Below are positions 35,042 to 47,000 of a DNA stretch of 64,000 nucleotides, in pieces. The stretch's first letter is position 1; every line of letters starts with the position of its first letter. The translations under genes and the position numbers were made by a program. The notes beneath the pieces were generated by a model. That model saw only the letters and a program-made list of their open reading frames with translations, did not search any database and was not told the DNA's origin. Origin of the DNA: Litsea cubeba (lineage: Eukaryota; Streptophyta; Magnoliopsida; Laurales; Lauraceae); assembly GCA_012931725.1 (NCBI GenBank), contig CM022948.1:112259801-112323800 (forward strand). The letters are read 5' to 3'.

Positions 35042-38000
35042 TCATAATCTTCAAACCTTATCCTCTTTCCAATTTTCCTAAAGAGTGCACCATTATTGCA
35101 AACAGAAATGGCTTTCTCCAAGCACTCTTCTGTTACCTGATATATAATAAAAACAAGAATAAGGAATCTAGATAAAACATAAGAGAACTACACTTCACTG
35201 CATTTTCATCGACATTTTCAGTTAAAAGTGAAACATGTCCCAGAAGAAAATTCCAAGAAGTTTGAAAGCTGATGAAATGAAAATCTAAACATGATTCTTA
35301 AGAAAAATACTGAACTTTGTATGGGTGGTTAGATCTATTCCCTCTCAATGTTGACTTCAAATCACTGTCAAATATGTTTGGATGTGACTGCAGAGTTTTG
35401 GGGCTCTCCATCATTTAGATTTAAGATAATGTGGATGCAACAGGACTTCATTTGGGGCTCTCCATTGTCTAGATTTAAGATAATGTGGACGGAAGAGGAC
35501 TTCATTGAAAAGGTTAGTGCTTGGAGGAGGCAGTTTGAGTGGACAGGTGGATCGGTTACCATTTGTGTCCTAGTTTCAGGATTTTGAAGGTTAGGCTAAA
35601 AGAATGGAGGTCTACCATTTTTCTGAATTAAGGTTGGCATGACTACTATAATGGGTAGAATCTAAGGTTTGGATGCTGTTGAGGCATCTTCTATTAGATT
35701 TTTGGAATGGGCCCGTGCAAGAAAGAGGTGGGGCATTTATTTTGAGCGATCAGATTTTTTTTAACAGGTAGACCCCACTGTGGAGCCTATGAGTTTCCAT
35801 TTAATACAAGATCACATGACCAGGACTGAGAAAAATATGAAAGATCTTAAAAGCGCATTCACCCTTTTCATTGCGATAGAAGGAGACCAGAGACGGAAAG
35901 AAAAGAAGATAGAAAGAACAGGAGAGGGAGGAAGAAGAGTGAATACGAATAAGACACTGTAGCAGACAGCAGCAGCTCCAGGTCCTCCCTCCTCTCCTTC
36001 AACCTGAATGCAACAGCTCTCTCTCTCTCTCTGTTTTTTTTTTAGTTTCTCAGCCAATATGGCCTTTAGGACCGATATTTTGAAAATGAAGGCCGATAAA
36101 TTCCCGAGCTTTGGGCGATATAGATGATTAAAAATATCTCATGAGGATATCAGTGAGTACATAATTGCGTAGTGCTGGAGGGCATTTCAACAAAGACTGA
36201 GCATTATGTGGAAAGAAGCAGCAGCAGTGATTTAATGGTTTTTATGTAAGGAGACGAATAATAAGGTGCTTTCCATCAAGAGTTTCAAATATGAGGTTAC
36301 AACAGTTTCCAAATTTAAAGAAGCTTCTTGGATGGTCGCAAGGAAAGACTTCAAAAATGTATAGATTTCAGATACTGCCAGTAATTTGGAGATTGTTCTG
36401 AAAGGGGCTTCCCTTATGTGTGCAGCAGTTGAAAGGTGAAGTTCACCAAAGGGTTCTTAATTTCAACTTGATAGAAAGCCAAAGGCTAAACCAGGTCTGG
36501 TACATATGGATCTAAGTTCTACAATAATAGCAGGAAAGCGATGGCGGAATTCTCAGGCCCAGTTGGACAGAGGTCAAACGAGGTGGAATTAGTGGCGATA
36601 AGGAAGCATTGAGGTTATCTAAGGCATTATTCTTGTTCCACCAATGAGAAGAATGGGTTTAACCTACTCCTAGGGATTATGCATATATAGTGGGAGAAAT
36701 CTAGACAATATGGGCATCATTGACGGTTTCTTTCCATCACATTCATAGAAATGCCAATGAGAAGGCTGATTCATTGGTTACAGCGAGATTAGAAATGGAA
36801 ACTTTGGCAGCCATTGTTTGGTAGAAATAACTTTTTTCAGAAATGATCAGTCTCCCAGGTACAATTTTTATACATATTATATAACTCCTAAGTGTACAAT
36901 GGTAAATCATTAGGAATTTTGTAAACCTTTTTATTTTATTTTTAATACATTTACAGCTATCGATCAAGAAAAAAAAGAAGCATTGCAACCAAAGGTATTG
37001 CAAAGAATAACATCTGTTTCTCACCAAAAAGCCTATAACATCTTATTCTTTCGATCATATATAGCCTTCAGATATAACATTTTTGTTTACCTTAATCATA
37101 AAGATTTTAACACATGAGCAGAGGTAAAACCTCTCAAAAGAATCATGGAAATTACCAGCTTAGAACCTTAATCATAAAGATTTTAAATCTTTCAAGGATG
37201 AAAAATTCACCTAGGAACCACTGAATCCCCAGGATTTTGGTCAATAGAATGTCTGCAATTTGAAACACGATCTAAGGGCATCCACTAGTCCTATCAAGTA
37301 CATTTGATGGATTGTTTTAGAAAATCATGGACCAACAGGAGATATATAGCAAGTATAGCACGCATCATTATCCTCAAGCAAGGAAGCAAAACAATACCTC
37401 TACAAGACGCTTTGCTTCATCATTTACATTTCCACATAGAAATGTCTTTGCTGTGGCCCCATGGTAATCCTAAAATGCATAATAAAAAATATATAAAGAA
37501 AAGGACTTGAATCATCATACTAAGTGAAAAGCTGAGAGAGAATTTGTATTCAAAGCATTGCCCATCATATTTGGAGGAAAAAGAACATTAAACTGCAGCA
37601 CAATTTCACAAATAATGCATCAAAAACATCAAATTTTGAATTCATTCAAGAAAAATTAGAAAAATGTATACAGTTTAAATAACAGCATTTCGTCATTTAA
37701 CCAAATCATGAACAAATAACAACGTCCACGTAAATCATTAAGGACAATGAGAAAAGTACAGGATGGGATCCTAATTTTCCAGCTTTGAACGTCATTCCCA
37801 AAAAACAAAACAATCAATGCAGAAAAGAAAAATAAGCCTTAGGAATACCAAAGCAACACAAACATCAAATATCAACTCATTATGATGAACTCCTTTAGCC
37901 AACCTATCCTCCAACATATTAGCCTTACAAGTGCTTAGAAGAAAACCCCTTTGGCCCAGGAATGATTGCAATTAGAGGATAATCACAACCAAAGGATGGG

Positions 38001-41000
38001 TAAATAGCGGGAAAGAGAGAAATGATAGAAGGGGACGCCATTGGTTGGAAACGGTAGGATTTTATGGAGGATCATCCCTCTTTCCATCCTTTGGTCAATT
38101 TGGAAAGAGAGAAATGATAGAATTTTTCTTAGAAAAGAATCATCAAGGGAGGATCTATTGGCTCTTGTGCAATTAAGGATTACCAATTGGGCATGGGCTA
38201 GAAAGGAATTTGCAGATATCAAGATTGATAACATCATGCATAGTTGGAGAGAATGTTTGAAGATGGAAGGTTTCAAGAAGAAAATGAAAGTTTGTTGGTG
38301 CCTTCCTCCATATGGAGTTCTAAAGTGCCATGTAGACGGAGCAGCTAAAGGAAAACCAGGTTTGGCTGGTATTGGGGGCGTCCTAAGAAATCAAAAGGGG
38401 GAGGTTATTTATATGTTTTCCAAGCATGTTGGGATCAAAGACTCTAACGAAGGAGAAGTTCTGGCCATATTGGAAGCTCTTCACATTTATCATTCCTCAA
38501 ATCAACAAAATCTAATTGTGGAGAGCGACTCAACTAATGCCATTTCCTGGGTGAAATCTACGAACGGACCTTGGAAAATGCAATTCCTTTTCAATGAAAT
38601 TAATCTTCTAGTTTCAAGCTTTTATATTTCGTTTTAGCACGTTAGTAGATTGGCAAATGAAATGGCGGATTGTCTAGCTAAGCAAGGGGTAGATCGATCT
38701 TGTACTCTTAGTGCTCCTGTAACGTAGTTGTGGTTCGTGGCTGGTCTATTTCTCTTGTACCTGTGCACCTTTAATAGGGTTTTTTTTTACTTTTCTGAGT
38801 TGTACCTTCTTTCTCTTTAACGAAATTTTACTTTTACCGATAAAAAAAAATAGCGGGAAAGAGACTTCTGCATTACCAAATGTATTGCTCGAGCCTAAAG
38901 GGGCATTGTTATATCTCAGTGTATATCTCGGATTTACTCTAGGACAGTATGCATCTGTCAAGACCAACCCAATGGATCAGGTCAATCCAATGGAGTCCAA
39001 GAAGGCTGATAGCAGATTCTGTGATTCATGTACATCTTTGACCAAGTGTACACTCTGTATTGAGTCCTTAGATTTAGCATCTTATTATTCTTAATTAGAT
39101 ACTGTCAGTTGTAATTAGATACTGTCAGTTATAAATACAGAATATATGCAAAGGAAGAATATAAGTTCCTCATTCAATCACTTTTCTCTTTTAGATTTCT
39201 CTGGTATTTGGCAGTATAAGGGTGTGTGGCAATTAATTAGAATAATTAAGTAGAATCATCACCTTACCATTTGATGATTACTTTATATTGTTAGTATAGT
39301 TAGTCAGATCATGCATTATCCACGAACTAGTCACTTATATGTTTTTTTGTAGAATTACCTTAAGAAATCCCCAGGGCATTTGTATGCAAATCATGGTTAC
39401 TAAAATATATAAAGATGCTGATTGGACAGGTTTATAACATGATTGGAGATCAACCACATGGCATTGTTCTCTGCTTGGTGGTAATCTAGTTACATGGGAG
39501 TGTAAAAAAAGCAACAGGTGTTGGCTCAAGAGTGCAGAGCCACAGTATCAGGCAATGGCCTATAGAATTTGTTGTCTGAATCAAGGAAGGAACTCCTCTC
39601 CCTATGAAGCTTCTAACCCACTTTACCATGAGTGGCACAAAGCATATTGAGGCAGACTGTAGTGCTGTTTGGGATAGGTTGTTTTCAAAGAAGTGGCCAT
39701 CGTCTTTAAATAGCTAGTAGACAAACTTGCAGTTCCAGATATCTTGACTAAGGGGATAAGTAAGGTCATTTTCAACTTTTATGTAACAAGTTGGGTATGA
39801 TTGATATCCATGCTCCAACTTGACGAGAGGTGTAGTAGAAATATTGGGGCGTGCTTTGTAATCAAGGCATATTTGTAATAAAAGGTGGGATGTAAGGGTT
39901 CTTTTGTATATCTCATAAATAGTTAATGGATCCTACAAGTGAGGCAAGCACGTTTCTCCTTTTTTCTCTTCCTTCCTTCTCTTTCCTTCTTCTATTCCCT
40001 CCTTTCTCTCCATTTCTCAAGCACCCAAATCAAACAGCTGTAGTTGTGCCCCTATATATAAAAAAAAAAAAAAGTAAAAGGAGGCATTTTAAAGAAATTT
40101 TTTTCTTTATGTATACAACTGTATATAGATGATAGATACATAGAGAGAAATTCTCTGAAGGGTTTTGTCAAATAAATCATGGAATATTTCCATAACAAAA
40201 GGGACAAGAGTTGGAACTAACCTATCACATGAGACTGTTATTAAAGACAAAACAGAAAAAAATAAGTTAAGACAAAACAGATAGATTTCAAGGAGAAGAC
40301 ACAACGCCACCCGAAATAAATGAAAAAAAATGCTAAATATCTATAAAGTGGTTTTTTTTTAAATAAATAGAACTTCCAGAAAGCTCTAAAATCTAAACTA
40401 TGATGTAAAATTGATTAAAATAAGCTAAAAGTAACTTATTTTGTCAAGTAAGACACATTAAAAAAGACAATAAAATTTTTCAAACACAAATTCTCTCTAC
40501 ACACATTCCTATAATTTAAAAAATACATTAGTTCTTTTCACACACAATAAAATTTCCTAAACTACCCATCCCTCCATTTCCCTCTTTCTTCCCACACACA
40601 TCCTCATCTCTTTCTTCCCACACACATCCTCATCCCTTTCTTCCCTTTCTCCGGCGTTCCTCCGGCGTACCAGTCCGCTCCACCATCTCCACAATCCTCT
40701 GGCATTCCCTTTTTCCTTCACCATTTATTCTTCTTTCCCATCTCTTCTTTACCATTTTTTCCAACTTAGATTATCTTTTTTTTCATGGAAACTTGTTATG
40801 GGGATAGATTCTCATTCAATGTAAGTTTTTAAAAACAATGTTAGTGTTTTTTCATGCATTTGGGTGCGTTTTATCCATCGTCGCAAGGGTATTAGAAATC
40901 GCGACTCTGTTCGGTCTTTCAGGACCGAACATATTGCATATGTTCGGAAGTACAGAACCGAACAAATTCCTTTTGTTCGGTCCTGTACTACCGAACATAT

Positions 41001-44000
41001 GCAATATGTTCGGTCCTGAAAGACCGAACATATCGGGAACCTGCAACTCGTTCCAGGCGAGAAAATTTTTTAAAAAAAGAGGCATAAAACTGATTGAAAG
41101 GCACCATTTGATTATTGTTTTCTTCCTTCATTGCACTTGAAATCCTTTAGTTATAGAATGAAAAAAGATAAAGTACAAGAAGAATGAAAGATGAAGGAGA
41201 TGGAGGAAGATGGGTTGCCCAAAGAACATAAAATGGAGAAAGATGAGTTGCCTTTTGAGTTTTTCTGGAAAGTGGAGAGTGAGATGGGTGGGAGGGAAGA
41301 AGAGATGGGTGGGAGGGAGGAAGATGAGCTTGTGTGTGAAAAGAGGGGCAATGGATATTTTGGTCATTTCATAAAGGGGTAAAAATGTAATTAAAAAAAA
41401 AATCAAATTCCTTGTGTTTGAAAAGAAAATTTTGGTGTTCCAATAGCAGCACTCTAAAAAAATTTGCAGAAATGGGAACAGCAAGTCAATCTTTCCACTA
41501 TGATCACTCAAACGCATTTTCTGAAAGATCAATGACAACAAAAATAAAAATCGAAGGAAACTATAGTACCCAGTCCCAGTAGCAAACCCAACTGAAAATG
41601 CATTAAGAAAGAAACGATAGAAGTAACAATCTGATAAAAGTTTTCATGCTGGTAAGAATGAATCAAACAAAGGAATAGATTGAGAACATACATTCAAGAA
41701 GACGGTCACACCTATGTTAATTATGTCGCCATGCTGCAGAAAATACAGAATATAAGTAACAGAGTATATCAGGGTTTTTTTTATAACAAATATATCAGGT
41801 CTTTTTTTATCGATATTCATGCATTATCAATCTGGTTCCTGTGGAAGGGGGAGTGGGAAGACAATAATGGTGAGAATAACAGAGGCATCATGCAGTTGAA
41901 TATTGGAAAGCATGGTCATTTTTTGCAGAAAATGAATCTCCATCCCCACTCAAACAAAATCCAAATCAGATCCATGTAGATCTCCACCTTGAGGCCTTGA
42001 CCCCTGACCCATCTAGCCCTTTATAGAGCCTTAATGTTCCCCTTTTCTAGAAACAATGTTGGAAATACACAAGAACGCCCCTACTGATAAAGATTTATAC
42101 TGAAAACAGGTGTACTGAAAAAGGGAAAAGAAATGACAGCATACAAAACCTGTAGCTGGCGAGAATCAGGTATTCCATGACACATGCATTCATTAACTGA
42201 AGTGTATATGCTTTTTGGGAATCCTCCATGGCCAAGAGGAGAAGGATAAGCCCCAGCATCTATGATCATCTCATGCACTGCTTTGTCAATTTCCTTTGTT
42301 GTTGCAGATGGCTAGAAAAAGCATATAAATAGCAGATAATATATAAGAGCGCAAAAGCACGAAATGATCAGTGAAACCACAATTCTAAAATCCAAGTAAC
42401 GAAATGGAAACGTCGAATCATATATAAGGAAGAAAATGTCCACTTCCAAGAACAAAAAAGAAATGCATTTCTTCTTTTTAATTATACAGAAGTGAATCTG
42501 TTAATGAAGTGAATAGAAGAACAAAAATAATAAAAGCAACTTAAAATATGGCAAATGTCAGGAAGACATCCATGGCAGAAAGGAAAAATAACACCAATTT
42601 TGTTTTATTCTTGTACCAGTCTTTCCAAAAAAAGTTTCAATGTTAGGTTATTGAGGGCATTGCAAAATCAAAAAATTTGTAAAGGTACATGATGGGAATT
42701 CGTAAACTACTAGTAATAAAGTTTTCTGAGAACCCTATGGACTAACTCTTGCCTTCTCTAACTTAATAACGGTATCAACAACATGGGACCGATGCAGTTA
42801 AGGAAACTTTGGTTCCCAAAATTCAATGTTTTATAACATTTGATACAAGCACGGTTATTAGGAGAAACCCTAAATTTCTCTATTTTACTACCTTTCAGAG
42901 TAATATTGTATATTATTTATATGGTAATAAAGTGTTTGATTTCATCACTGAAGCCTTATCTATCTGGGAATGGCTGGTGATAATGAGTTTAATTCTATAG
43001 AGATATTTTATGCTTTGGGATTTTATAAGAGTAAGACCAACACACAAAGTAATAAACATTTATCATATACCACATGGGTATTGGCGTGTTCGATTTTCTA
43101 GGTCCTTGTGTTAGACATTAGACGTCCATGTCTGACATTGACACACATCCAAGTACTCCATTGATCTCTTCCTTCCTGTGCATGCACTACATTAGACACC
43201 CTCTACAGCTTAAAATTGCAGTCTACATTAGTGCTCGTGGGATCGTAGGGATAGGGCAATATTCATGTATTAAAATAATATTCCTTCTGTAAGTTAATGA
43301 AATACCATGCATTACAGCTACTTTTACTCTGCTATGTTATGTCAATCAAGGGCAGAACAATGTGACAACCAATCAAGAAATGTTTATTAGTAAAATTCCA
43401 TTTCTGAAGTATAATTTAGTAAAACATTATATTTTCAGAAGATCAGCAAAGAACCTTTTTTTTTTTTGTAATTTACTGAAATATTTCAGACACACCTAAG
43501 ACCTTCTTTTTTTAAGTTCCTAAACATGCTTGTTTCAATTATACAAACATGTTTCTAAAAAACTTAAAAAAAAAAAAATCATATTTTAAGAAGTTGGTCA
43601 ATATCCCACAATTGTGGTCCATGGACTAGACCACATACACACCAGATAAATAAAAACCATATCAACAAACTAGGCCCCATAATGGGTACACCATAAATGG
43701 GGTCTATTTTTCTCCAAAAGCAACCAAATATTTGACTGAAAGATAAAAGCCACAGGTGAACAACAATTTACACACAAACCTGTTTTGCAAATTGATAGGA
43801 TTATTTACAGCGAAATAGGAGTACAAAGTGGCTAGTGTCAATAATTCCAATATTGAACATGTGTATACACTTGATCCTGAACACACGTGCATGTTTGCAT
43901 ACCCCTATTCAAAAAGGTTATGAAACTTGTATGGGATACTGCAGAGATACTTGTAAGTACCATTTTTGCAGATCCTACTATACTAGGTCCATTTCATAAT

Positions 44001-47000
44001 GTTCTATTAATTTTAATTTTCAACATAAAAATGTTTGAAATGAATGAAAAAAGTAATACTTCAGATATATTTATAAATTACTCAAAAAAAATAGCACTTC
44101 AAATAGAAATAATCAAAATACTGGTATGGTGTGAACCTTCCCTAATAAAACATAATTAATACAATATGTATATGGATAAAAATCTGTATATATACCTGGG
44201 CCCTGCATAGTTGTGTACTGACTACTTATCTGTGTTCGTATCCATACCCGTAGAATCATCATAGTGGAAATCTATTTACATAATTTAGCTGTTTGGTTTT
44301 TTTTTTTTAAAGAATATTTTTGTCAGTAAACCATGTCAAAACCTGAAGTTTTCACACCCTGATTTATAGGGTATCATTTTTCTGAAAATTTTTCTACAGT
44401 GTTTGAAAAATGAAATTGCTTAAATCTGAACTGTTCTTTTTCCCTTTGGCATTTTTCTAACTATGGAAGTGTTTCTTAACTTTGATTAGTGTCAAAATCA
44501 TAAAACATCCTTCTGGTTCTTGGTCACATACAGTTGAAGGTAAGTGTTTCGAAATTCTCTCTAACGCTAGTAGTAACATCCCACTGATTAGATACAGACA
44601 ATGAATATCAAAAACAAAGAACCATGCTCTTCTTTAAAGTTTTTTTTTTTTTTTTTTTTGGGGTAAAACTTCTTTAAAGTTGTTGATAAGAATTCAATAG
44701 TGGTTAGACCAGCTCTTATTCTAGGGTTAAATAGAGACCTAAACAAAACACTGCACATGTTCAGCCCTATAGTTTTAAAGAATAAGAAAAGCTAATAAAC
44801 ATGCGTAGAGGCAATTTCAAACTTTTTATAGCATAGTTTGATATAATGTAAAAAACTCTTACGCAGCCCTATCTTTAGAAGGAATCTTACAAACATGGAA
44901 GAGTCGCAATCCAGGACCTTCTTAGAACTATGGATAATGTATATATTCTCTTTGAAGGCTTCTATAGAAGGATATGGGTGAGGACAAGGGAAGGAGATTT
45001 TTCAGTCACATCTTTCTTCCAGGCAGTATCAAAATAATGGAGTCACTTCCTCTTTGGTTGATCATATTTGGAACCTTAAGGCTCCTCCGCAAGTCTTGGC
45101 ATTTGGCTGCTTGGGTTACCTTGGAGGCATCCTTATGATGGATGATTTAAGAAAGCGTTAAGGTTATTATTGTGAATGTTTGCCACTTATGTTTGGCTGA
45201 CAGAGAATCTATAGACCGTCATCTACTGAGTTGTAAGGCTTTTCTCAAGTGCTTTGGAGGTCAGTTTTAGGGTGGTTTGGCTGTAGTTGGATTTTCCACT
45301 AATATTTCCTCTTGTTTGAAGCATGGAGATTGGGAGTGGGTAGGGGAAGGGGGCAGAATCATGTTGTGGACTTCTTTCTTGGATGTCATTTGGACCTCAT
45401 GGAAAGAGAGAAATGCAAGATTCTTTGAAGATAAATTGTCTTCGCTGGATTCTTTGATAGAGAAGGTTAGAATCCCTGTAGTTTCATGGCTGGCCTTTCT
45501 TCCTCAGTTCTGGTGTCTCACTTCTATCATAAGGAATTGGCAGGAAATTTCGTCCCTGCCGCGTGAAAGCCACTGTGTTCCTCTTGGCGTCTTCCCCCAT
45601 CCAGGAGGATAAAACTGGATTACAACAGGTGTGGGGGGAAATCTAGGATATACAGGAATGGGAGATCTATCTTGAGACAGTGCGTGTTTGACTATTCTGT
45701 CTTCTTCAGGTCCAGTTGGCTCGTGCTCTGACAATAGAGCAGAGATGCAAGTTATCGGCCTTAGTGAAGCCCATAGCTTAAATCTGTCTCATATTTTGGT
45801 AGACGGAGAATTCATCATGTGCCATCAGGTGGGCCTCAGGAGCTTTAAAGCTCCTTGGGCTTTTGCAGATGTCGTTGAGGACGTGCAGGATTTATCCAAG
45901 GAAAGGGTTGTATCTTTCACACATGTCAAAAGAAGCGCTAATTCAGTGGCTGAAAAGTTTTGGCAAAAGAGGGTGTTTCTTGTCCCAGTTTTTGGTTTCC
46001 CTTAATGGTTTGTCTTAATCAGCAGACGTCTAGAAGTTTCAGGTGGCTTTGGCAGCCTTCTTGTATTGATGTGTTTCTCTCAATAAAATCTTCATGAAAA
46101 TGCAAAAAAGTATGAAAATGTAAAGAACTCCACCGGCACCACCTATTCTGACGAATTCGTTCATCAACAACTAGCAGTGTTGTAACGTCTCAATGCAGAG
46201 CCTGAAGGATGTAGGTGTAGCGGAAGCACGGATCTATAAGAGTTGGCTGCTACAAACGTGATAAGGACAGCGTCGGCTTGAATCAGTCACTGGTGTGGAG
46301 ATCTGTGACTGTCTACGAGAGATCAGTCACGTATGATTCACTCTTCAAGATCCAAGGGCAAGGATGGACACCCTGGATGCAGAAGATGATGATGGAGAAT
46401 TGGAGATCTAGTGGAAGGAAGATGAATTCTTCAAAGTTGTACCAAGCTATATCTCTCATGTCTATATATAGCCCTTAGGCTAATGGGTGATAAGATCTCT
46501 ATTCAAATTCGAATTGAAAGATGATTATGATCAATCTCTCTCTCAATTTGAATTTGAATGTAGATATGATAAAGAGATCGAGAGTTGAATAAAACTCAAG
46601 CTATCCTTATCCATATCACCATGAGACTCCTTGTGAGGGGTGTATCTTTGTGAATGGGGTCCACCCACATGTAAACACAAGTGGGCCCCATCACAAATGC
46701 CAACAGAGCCATCCATCATAAAGTAACCAGATGGCTTTGTATTTCATATAAAAACCCATATGAACCAGATAAAAGAACTTAACCCACAACCAGCAATCAA
46801 ATGCACATGTTCTAAAAAACAAACAATTTTTTTTTAAGCCAGTGTCAACAAATCAGCAAGTTGATTCACTTTATTTAGTTCAGAGAATCCTGCTACTTTT
46901 GAAAACAGTATAATTAGTTCTCACCCTAACTAAAGTTCCTGCGTAGTCCAAGACACGAGCGGCGAGCTCACATGATGCCTTCATGCGAGCAATGCCCTCA

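Noticed and set aside
40838..41140. 100-codon plus-strand ORF and a mirrored minus-strand ORF with FGLSGPNILHMFG repeats
   Set aside because: Both come from the same hairpin array, so they encode almost the same peptide from each strand; no independent coding evidence.
41128..41541. 137-codon minus-strand ORF rich in Phe, Leu and Ser
   Set aside because: Lies in the GA/CT-rich arm of the foldback element; low-complexity translation of repeat DNA.
35136..42150. Alternative (mutually exclusive) exons that would restore the metal-binding Asp residues
   Set aside because: Scanning the introns by eye for a second NIDV or HGDTS coding block on the minus strand found none; a tblastn search would be decisive.
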